64,000 bases of DNA from the NCBI GenBank assembly GCA_947471745.1, contig CANJKZ010000399.1, positions 193,501 through 257,500 on the forward strand, in the 5' to 3' direction. The notes under the pieces are model-generated. The model worked only from the letters and a program-made list of their open reading frames with translations. It had not been told where the DNA came from and searched no databases. Shown here in pieces: positions 40,800-49,075 of this stretch (position 1 is the stretch's first letter; each line of letters begins with the position of its first letter). Source of the stretch: Closterium sp. Naga37s-1 (Eukaryota > Streptophyta > Zygnematophyceae > Desmidiales > Closteriaceae). Position numbers and translations under genes: made by a program.

Positions 40800-41793
40800 T
40801 GTCAGAGGTCCACTGGTGATCCCCGATTGATCCTAGGGAAGGGTTACAGGCATGTTGGCCTGGGGGGTTATGGGCGCACTGACCCGCTACTTAACAAGCC
40901 CTTTTATCCCAATGGTCTAGTGGTTGGGATTCTGACATGGTATTAGAGCGAAGGTCTCGGGTTCGAATCCCGGTGTATGCACTTCGGGCATCCCAGTGCG
41001 GGGGGGTGTCAGAGGTCCACTGGTGATCCCCGATTGATCCTGGAGAGGGTTACAGGCACGTTGGTCTTGTTGGGCTGAGTGCCCCTTAGGATCTTTGGTA
41101 GGGTTAAACTCTGGGTAGAGTGATGTAGTAGCGGAAGCGTTTAAATGAAGTCCTTGAACCACCTTGCGCTGGTATGTGAGGGCAAAGTAAGTTGATTAAA
41201 ACAAGCAAGTACAAAGGTTTATATAAGAGTACAAAGAATACGAAGAGATATAATTAAACTGTTTTACTGTTGCGGTTCGATACAGTGCGACTCGGGCAAC
41301 TGCTCAATGTCGAGTCAGTTGTGTGTCCTTGCTGTCGCGCTGCATTTGTCAAGTCAAAGGTCGCTGACCTTTGACTTTCGCGTAACCTCCAGCGGTTACT
41401 TCAACCTCCGAGGGTTGACTCGCTGGTGCCTCGATATGCTCTGCTTCGCTTGTGCCTTGGTGTTTCGACACGACAGAGGCGCTTAAGATTGTTTGTTCCC
41501 AACAGGTCTGGGGGGTTATGGGCGCACTTACCCGCTACACAAACAATCCCTTTTATCCCAATGGTCTAGTGGTTGGGATTCTGACATGGTATCAGAGCGA
41601 AGGTCTCGGGTTCGAATCCCAGTGTGTGCACTTCGGGCATCCCAGTGCGGGGGGGTGTCAGAGGTCCACTGGTGATCCCCGATTGATCCTAGGGAAGGGT
41701 TACAGGCATGTTGGCCTGGGGGATTATGGACGCACTGACCCGCTACTTAACAAGCCCTTTTATCCCAATGGTCTAGTGGTTGGGATTCTGACA
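40800..41793 (+). mobile_element. Tandem SMART-like mini LTR element (three LTRs, two internals)
   Basis: LTR copies of about 138 bases (TGTCAG...CTGACA) lie at 40800-40937, 41007-41586 (interrupted by a solo LTR) and 41656-41793. Between them are two internal segments of only about 70 bases (40938-41006, 41587-41655). Each internal starts with the initiator-Met primer site (TGGTATCAGAGC or a one-base variant) and ends in a G-run purine tract. GTAAC at 40795-40799 and 41794-41798 is the target duplication of the whole array. One unit would be about 345 bases, close to the smallest LTR elements known (SMART). It lies between A2 and B2 of the larger retroelement. Confidence 0.9.
41068..41504 (+). 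mobile_element. Solo LTR nested in the mini-element
   Basis: 437 bases start TGTTGGG and end CCCAACA, flanked by GGTCT at 41063-41067 and 41505-41509. An internal TATATAAG and an AT-rich part fit an LTR promoter. No internal region remains, so this is a solo LTR of a larger, probably Copia-like, element; the family is inferred from the ends only. Confidence 0.85.
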
Positions 41794-41823
41794 GTAACTT
41801 CCCATTTGGAATGAAGCACGCTG

Positions 41824-41882
41824 CCCATTTGGAATGAAGCACGGCTGCCTTTGCAAGATGGAATAAGCAAAGCTTTCACAAT
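41824..41882 (+). repeat. Split direct repeat B2, right end of the retroelement
   Basis: Matches B1 apart from two small differences. A partial extra copy of its first 23 bases precedes it (41801-41823). Confidence 0.8.
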
Positions 41883-43480
41883 TGGTGCCTTTTTCTTTTC
41901 CCCAATAGCTTGGGGGGCTCTTTTATATATACGGTGGAGGGACACGAGCGAGAGAAATGTTCGCTCATTATGTGCTTCACCCTGGCTTGCAGAAATTGAA
42001 CCATATGAGCAGTAACAGAGTTCCAATTTGAGAATTTGATACCGCATGCGGTTGAGTAAATTTGACTTACGATATGTGTCTCTGTCGTAACTGCTTACAA
42101 GTCAAATTCCTCACATAAAAACGCGTATTGAATTAAACGTATTGACTTCGAGCCGGTTGAGTATGTCATGCAGCTCACTCCCCCACAAATTCTCCCTCCT
42201 GATAACTTAGCTGTACAGGAATAGCTTTTTTTCCTCTATAGTGATGCATTGGAGGAGTTTCTCTCGAGCAATGGTAATTGTGGGTCAACTAATGTCGCAG
42301 CTGTCAAGGTGGAACTTGAATTGCAGCCAACCTTGCACTACATGCGGCAATTTATCTCTCAACCAATCAGTGACCTCGTTCACATTTGCGAATAAGGGTG
42401 CATTTCTGCGGGGACACTTGTGTCTCAATCCCCGATTTCCCGAGTCGCGCCTGTAAATTTGCCAAATGTTGTGTCACAAACAACCAATGTATCGCGACTC
42501 TAGGCGACCAGGCGAGATGTACAGTTGTGCGCATTTGTTTGGGTGACACAAATGACTGTACATCCCTTTTTTCAACCGCTTGGCTGGGGTGTGGTTTCGA
42601 CGAGCGGGATTTTTTCCCGCACGAAATTGGCATTGCAGGCTGTCCAGGTGCATTGACATTTCGAGCAGCGTGCGAATTTTTCACATTGACGAGTCAGATT
42701 ACAATTCGTCAGCGACGTCAGCGCGTTTCACGCTGACCAATAAAAAATACAGTAATGGTCGCGGAAATGCGACTCGCAATTGGGACACACTACAGTTTAT
42801 GCTGTTTTTGTGTGTCACTAAGCGATTGAGACATTTGTGTCTCCACAGGAATGCGCCCTAAGCGCTTACTTTGAGTGAGGTGAGGTGCCTTTAGGCTTTA
42901 GCCACTACGTAAGACGATGGATTGATGACAAGAAACGTTCGTTGGGTTGAGACACGTGGCAAATTCGGGCCAGTAGTGCTTATGAAACTCCCTTCCACGC
43001 CGAGCTACATGCATTACGAAAGGCCCAGCGCTGCGAAGCTGCTGCATGCGCTCCATTTCATTTCCTTCGACATTCAAATGTGTCGCCCTGTATCTTCACA
43101 TAGCGAATAGGTCAATCAAGTAGGTCGAGTACGCCGAGTAAACCACACGGTGGGACCGGTATAGAACGTCGAGGCGAGGACGTCCAAAAGCTCTCTGTTG
43201 TCACCCGGTATAGAGCGTAAAGGCGAGCAGGCTGCGCGGTTGTGATGTCAACGGTTGCGCACTGCGCTGTCGGGGAATAGTTTCACTTCACGTCTAAATC
43301 AGCTTGAGTCGACTAAAGAACGGTAGTAAAAAGTGACTCGTGATTCGAGTTCAGAAGTTAACTTTCACGAGTTGGCTCGAAGGTTACCCTGGGAGTAGAT
43401 TAAGGACCCGTAGCGCGCTAGAGAGAGGGATGGGATCATCATTGCAACGAAAATCGAATGCGACGCGGAATGATCTTGTG
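41883..43480 (+). promoter_or_regulatory. Upstream region of gene E
   Basis: A weaker match to the distal block (GGGTCAACTAATGTCGCAG, 42282-42300) and TCACGTCTAAATCAG (43288-43302) resemble the conserved promoter blocks of A to D. GAGTCGACT lies at about 43305. The remaining 1.4 kb holds no gene I can support. Confidence 0.4.
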
Positions 43481-46400
43481 ATGGATAGGGACGGTGCTTT
43501 ACGCTTGAAAATAAATATGAGGGCGCCTCAAGACTCGAGGGGCATCGGCGTGACTTCGGGGCGAGTATCGGCGAGTCTACCGGATGGCGCACCCTCGTAT
43601 TTGCGGCGCTACCCCCGGCGGCTTCCGCCTCGTCTGGCGCAGCGGAATTGGGATGTGGATGAGGATTGGGATGGGGATGGGGATGGGGATGGGGATGGGG
43701 ATGGGGATGGGGATGGGGATGGGGATGGGGATGGGGATGGGGGCACGGTGGAGTGGGTGGGAGAGGATGAAGAGGAGGACGTCGACGGCGACGAGGAAAA
43801 TGAGGATGAGGTGGAGGATGAGGTGGAGGATGAGGTGGAGGATGAGGTGGAGGATGAGGTGGATGAGGAGGTGGATGAGGAGGAGAAGGATGTTTGCATT
43901 GTGACAACGGGGGAGAACGAGAGGGGGGAGAAAAAAGGGGAAATGAAGAAGAACGAGGAGAGGCAGGGGGGGAATGAGAAGCTCTACGCCTGTGACGAGT
44001 GTGGAAAGGCGTTTCCTACACGACAGAGGTTGAAGAATCACGTGGCCACCCACTCGAAGGAGGTGCCTCCCTCACTCCCTCACTCACTCACTCACTCATT
44101 CACTCACTCACTCATTCACTCGCTCACTCGCTCGCTTGCTCATTCACTCACTCACTCACTCGCTGACTCACTCACTCCCTCTCACTCCCTTGCTCACTCA
44201 CTCACTCGCTCCCTTCCCCACTCCCTCCCTCCCTCCCTCCCTCCCTCCCTCCCTCCCTCCCTCCCTCCCTCCCTCCCTCCCTCCCTCCCTCCCTCCCTCC
44301 CTCCCCCCTTCCCTCCCTCCCTCCCCCCCTCCCTCCCTCGCTCCCTCCCTCGCTCCCTCCCTCCTTCACTCCCTCGCTCACTCATTCACTCCCTCACTCT
44401 CACACTTCACAGCCGCACGTCTCAGGTGCCTGTACCCGTTTCCCTTCATTCCATCATCGTTTTCTAATCGACTCAAAACGTAGCCTTAAGTATCCGTTGT
44501 TCTCTCCTCCCCTCCCCCCCTCCCTCTCGTACTGCCTCTCTCACTGCAGATTTTGTGTCCGCATGATAATTGCGAAAGGGCATTCGCATTCAACTACCAG
44601 CTACAGAGGCACCTTCGCCTTCATCACAACCCCGATGCTTGCCAAGTGAGCTCTCTTCGCTCCCTCTGTCCCCCACCCTCCCCTTTCCCCCTTGCCTGCT
44701 TCCCCACCCCCCACACCCCCGCCCCCCGTTTTCCCTTTCCCTCATCATCCTTGCCTCTTCCCTCGTTTCCATTTCCGCTGCCCCTATCCGCTTCGACATT
44801 CTCTCTTTCCTATCTTTGCCCTTTCTCGTCCCTGCTGTTCACTTCTCTCATTACCTTATCCTCTTCCATCCCTTATTGCCCCCTCCACTGCATCAGTTCG
44901 TGTGTCCGCATGAAAACTGCCAAAAGGCATTCTCATCCAACCACCTGTTGAAGGAGCACATTCTTACTCACAACCCCAATGCTCCTCCCCGGGTAAGCTA
45001 CCCTCGCTCTCTTCCCCTCCGCCTCCGCTTCTTGTCCCGGTTCTCCCTTCCTCCTTAACTGGCACCCTGTTTTTCCGCGACTTGTTTCTCTGCTACCTGT
45101 TTTCTTCCCCCACACCCCCCCCCCCTTCCCCGCAAACATCAGCACCAATGCTCTCATCTCCACTGCCCTTGCACCTTCAAGTGCCGAGATGATATGGTGT
45201 ATCATCCACGGAAACAGCGTTACAATCCAATTGGTGTAACTTGATTCTCCTCTGCCTGTTCGCTTCCCCGCCCTCCCCTCCCCAATCACCAGCTCCCATG
45301 CTCTCATCCCCACTGCTCTCAAACCTTCAAGAATCGACGCAGCATGTTAAAGCATGCAAGGACGCAGCACAAGAAAGAGGGGGGAAGTGGGAGCAGGGTA
45401 CTTGGTGTGCGTGGCGGAGCGGAGGGGAGTGAGGCGGGGGTAAAGAGGGCACATGAGGGGGACAAGGGGATGAGGGTGCACGAAGGACTGGTGGTTAGGG
45501 AGGAGAGGGAAGAAGAGGCAGTGAGAGGGAAGGAGAGGGAAGAGGAGGAAAGGAGGGGAGAGGAGAGGAGGGAAGAAGCGAGGAGGGAGGAGTGGTGGAA
45601 GGGAGCGGCGAGGAGGGTGTGGGAGAGGAGGGAAGCGGAGAGGAGGGAGGAGGAGAGGAAGGAAGCGGTAAGAAGGGAGGAGGAGAGGAAGGAAGCGGCG
45701 AGGAGGGAGGAGGAGAGGAAGGAAGCGGCGAGGAGGGAGGAGGAGAGGAAGGAGGAGGAGAGGAGGGAAGCGGCGAGGAGAGAAAAGGCGAGAAAGGAAA
45801 AGGCGAGGAGGGAGGAGAAAAGGAGGGGAGAGGAAAGGAGGGAAGAGGCGAGGAGGGAGGAGGAGAGGAAGCAAGCAGCGAGGAGGGAGGAGGAGAGGAA
45901 GGAAGCAGAGAGGAGGGAGGAGGAGAGGAAGCAAGCTGCGAGGAGGGAGGAGGAGAGGAAGGAGGAGGAGAGGAGGGAAGCGGCGAGGAGAGAAAAGGCG
46001 AGAAAGGAAAAGGCGAGGAGGGAGGAGAAAAGGAGGGGAGAGGAAAGGAGGGAAGAGGCGAGGAGGGAGGAGGAGAGGAAGCAAGCAGCGAGGAGGGAGG
46101 AGGAGAGGAAGGAAGCGGCAATAAGGGAGGAGGAGAGGAAGCAAGCCGCGAGGAGGGAGGAGGAGAGGAAAGAAGCGGCGAGGAGGGAGGAGGAGATGAA
46201 GAGGAGGGAGGAGGAGAGGAAGGAAGCGGCAAGAAGGGAGGAGGAGAGGAAGGAAGCGGCGAGGAGGGAGGAGGAGAGGAAGGAAGCCGCAAGGAGGGAG
46301 GAGGAGAGGAAGGAAGCAGCGAGGAGGGAGGAGGAGAGGAAGAGGAGGGAGGAGGAGAGGAAGGAAGCGGCAAGAAGGGAGGAGGAGAGGAAAGAAGCGG

Positions 46401-47417
46401 CGAGGAGGGAGGAGGAGAGGAAGGAAGCGGCGAGGAGGGAGGAGGAGAGGAAGAGGAGGGAGGAGGAGAGGAAGGAAGCGGCAAGAAGGGAGGAGGAGAG
46501 GAAGCAAGCCGCGAGGAGGGAGGAGGTGAGGAAGGAAGCGGCGAGGAGGGAGGAGGAGAGGAAGGAAGCGGCAAGAAGGGAGGAGGAGAGGAAGGAAGCC
46601 GCGAGGAGGGAGGAGGAGAGGAAGGAAGCAGCGAGGAGGGAGGAGGAGAGGAAGAGGAGGGAGGAGGAGAGGAAGGAAGCGGAAAGAAGGGAGGAGGAGA
46701 GGAAGCAAGTCGCGAGGAGGGAGGAGGAGAGGAAGGAAGCGGCGAGGAGGGAGGATGAGAGTAAGGAAGCCGCGAGGAGGGAGGAGGAGAGGAAGGAAGC
46801 CGCGAGGAGGGAGGAGGAGAGGAGGGAAGAGGTTCTTAGGCAGGAATGTGAGAAGAAAACGAGTGTTGTGATAGGGAGAGATGGAAGGAGAGGCGAGGAG
46901 ACGGAAGGTAAGGGGAGAAGAGGGGAGGAGAGGGATGGCGAGGAGGAAACACCCCTTTTTCTTCCTTCAGGGGAGGGCGGCATGGGAAGGGAAGCGATGC
47001 AGGTTCAAGGAGAAGGCAACGCGGTCGGAGGAGGGTTGGGGACAGAGAAGAGAGCAAGAACCCAATCCTTGGCTGCAGAGGAGCGAAACACCATGGGAAT
47101 GGCAGCGATGCAGCGCGATGCAGCGAAGCAACAGGTGCAAAGGGAGGTCAACGCGGTTGGAGGAGAGAGGGGGAAAGAGGAGGGAGGAAATCCATCGTTA
47201 CTAGGCTATACGGGCAGCATAAGAAGGCTAGCGATGCCGCTTCATGGGAAGGGCAGCGATGGTGGGGAAGGGAGGGGGACAGCGGAAGGAGTAGAGGTAC
47301 CCCTTGGTGGGAATGAGGGTAGTTTGGGGAAGGCAGTGGTGCCGGTGCGAGGGGAGGGCAACGTTGGTGGAGGAGGGAGGAGGGAGGGAGAAGAGAAGAG
47401 GGAAGAGGAGGGAGAAC

Positions 47418-47448
<31 letters not shown>

Positions 47449-48328
47449 GGGAGAAGGAGAGGGAGAAGAGGAGGGAGATAAGGAGGGAGAGGGAGAGGGG
47501 GAGGGAGAGGGGGAGGGAGAGGGGGAGGGAGAGGGGGAGGGAGAACCCTCTCCCCTCTGTCCCAGGGGGGATGTCAATGTGGGGAGTTGGGGGGTGAATG
47601 AGTGTGAGGGAGAGAAGGAGGAAGATGCAGCTGAACTAGAGGAGTTCACATGCTTGCAGGAGGGGCGCAAGAGGAAAATGCATGGAGGAGGAGGTGTTGA
47701 GAGGGAAGGGGCTGGCTGCAGGAAAAGGCACCTGAAAGGCCACCTGAGGGAGCAGAAGAGGTACCTGAATAGGAAGGTGCATCATTTTGTGGGGAGGAGA
47801 GACCGCCGATGCAACCTGAGGAAGCACCTGAAGGCAACAGAGAAGGAGCACCTGAGGCAGGAGGACATTCTCCTGAAGGAGGAGGAGGCTCACCTGAGGC
47901 AGCAGGCAGTACACTTAAAGCAACAGGAGGAACACCTGCGGAAGAAAGAGCGCTTTCTGGACCAACAGAATGAGCAGCAGGATTTCTACCTGAAACAGAA
48001 AGAGCTGCTCCTGAGGGAACAAAAGGAGCAGCAAGAGACACACTTGAAGCAGAAAGAGTTGCTCCTGAGGGAACAGCAGGAGCAGGAGGTGTTGTATCTG
48101 AAACGGAAAGAGGTGCTCCTGGAGGAACAGAAAGAGCGGCAGGAGATGCACGGGAGGCAGGAGGAGGAGCTCCTGCGGCAGCATGACGAGCACTTAAAGC
48201 AGCAGCGCGAGCACCTCAACGATCAGGAAAAACTCCTGAAGCGCAAGAGGCACCTGGGCCTTCAGGGGAGGCACACTCGGATTCAGAAGGCTCGCCTAAA
48301 TGACGGCTCTGTAGGTCCTTGTGTTTGA
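43481..48328 (+). CDS. Gene E: C2H2 zinc-finger/coiled-coil protein
   Basis: The start MDRDGA (43481) is chosen because A to D begin MDSR or MDLR; an in-frame ATG at 43430 is the alternative. First exon to 44062: RYPRRLPPRLAQRN, about twelve GD repeats, TVEWVGEDEEE, EDEV repeats, finger YACDECGKAFPTRQRLKNH-VATH. Finger exons 44550-44645 (LCPHDNCERAF, QRHLRLH) and 44897-44992 (FVCPHENCQKAF, KEHILTH) are 32 codons each, phase 0. A fossil finger near 45140-45230 has lost its last His. The last exon opens at 45293 and is open to 48328. The DDVVEV element of A, B and D is replaced by DVCIVTTGE. Together with D this is the most intact family member, despite the transposon stack just upstream. Confidence 0.7.
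43661..43741 (+). repeat. (GGGGAT)n hexanucleotide coding Gly-Asp
   Basis: About twelve GGGGAT units in the first exon of gene E, in frame as alternating Gly and Asp. Confidence 0.95.
44063..44410 (+). repeat. CTCA and CTCC simple repeats at start of gene E intron 1
   Basis: CTCACTCACTC runs (to about 44220) and then about 30 CTCC units follow the donor AGG|AGGTGCC region. The layout is the same as in the paralogs. Confidence 0.9.
45293..48328 (+). CDS. Gene E last exon: finger, Glu/Arg/Ala repeats, coiled coil
   Basis: The acceptor CACCAG ends at 45292 and opens phase 0 with LPCSHPHCSQTFKNRRSMLKH and ARTQH. About 1.2 kb of 27-30-base repeats (EERKEAARRE, 45640-46830) may form a long single alpha-helix. 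GYTGSIRRLAMPLHGKG matches the middle exon of gene D. A Glu/Gly run (47390-47545) precedes the tail: EQKRYLNRKVHHFVGRRDR, CNLRKHLKATE, LLKEEEAHLRQQ and further heptads. 1,011 codons without a stop. Confidence 0.75.
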
Positions 48329-49075
48329 GAAGAGGGGGTGGGGTGAGGGTGGGGAGGGAGGGAGGATGGTGGAGGATGAAGGGAGAGGAGGGGGCGTGGT
48401 GAAGATGGAGGGGATGGAGAAGAGACGAGTATAGTTTTAGAGGACGGGGCAGGATTATCGGGGAGTTGGTCCCAGGGAGAAAACCCTCGATGCATGTGCG
48501 GACTAAAAAATCACTGCCAATGGATGCTCCCATTCCAGGATTTTGTGCTGGAATTGATTCCTTTTCTAGTGAAGACCTTTCTGAGTCTGGTTACCGTAAT
48601 TTCACTCTTGAAAGTCAAGGTAGACTTTCGCTTTGTCTTCCGCACCTGATGGAATTCGAGCCTGAATCGTTTTCCAATGTCTTCCATCACAAGAGCAAAG
48701 AGGAAATATAGTATAAGGGGGTTACCATACTGTATACCGGTACTTTTTTCGAAGTGACTCGTGGGTGGAAGGAAGGTCAAGACATGCTAGAGTTAAAAGT
48801 TTAGAAAGATAAAAGCATTCTCACTTCCAACATATAACTGTACCGTGTTGGTTAGAAGGTTTTGTGTATGTCTGTAAGCTGTAGCGTATCTGCAAACTCG
48901 AGCAACCGAACAGCACCAACTCGACTCAGTCTGCTTCCCCAGCAGCGGACTTGTGCGCGGACAGCACACGTAGGCATGGGCAGAAATAGGTTGTGCGTGC
49001 AGCGCAGGCACAGCTAGGTCGCGCGTGCAGCGCAGACACACTTAGGTCGCGCGTGCAGCACCGCTATATGCGGAA
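48329..49075 (+). promoter_or_regulatory. Gene E-F intergenic with 28-bp promoter repeats
   Basis: Three 28-base units (starts 48988, 49016, 49044; AGGTCGCGCGTGCAGCGCAG) abut the gene F start codon. The conserved blocks of A to E are absent, so gene F has its own promoter type. The rest of the region shows no gene. Confidence 0.5.

Larger units (their letters stand above)
33406..41882 (+). mobile_element. Tyrosine-recombinase retrotransposon (DIRS order, PAT/Ngaro type), nested
   Basis: Split direct repeats define the element. A1 (33406-33586) is repeated as A2 (40572-40752), 181 bases each with two differences. B1 (40516-40573) abuts A2 and is repeated as B2 (41824-41882). The order A1-ORFs-B1A2-B2 is the arrangement known for PAT and Ngaro elements. 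Parts in order on the + strand: gag-like region, RT/RNase H, tyrosine recombinase. No target duplication is expected or seen. Two younger elements are inserted (36457-37940 and 40800-41793), so it is broken. Without them it would be about 6 kb, the usual family size. The near identity of A1 and A2 points to a fairly young insertion. Confidence 0.85.

Noticed and set aside
40918-40975. tRNA-like sequence (A-box TGGTCTAGTGG, B-box GGTTCGAATCC, good T-arm)
   Set aside because: No acceptor-stem pairing, and the piece spans an LTR end, primer site and internal region of the mini LTR element.
43661-43741. GGGGAT repeat as an interstitial telomere
   Set aside because: It is an in-frame Gly-Asp coding run of about twelve units and does not match plant telomere TTTAGGG.
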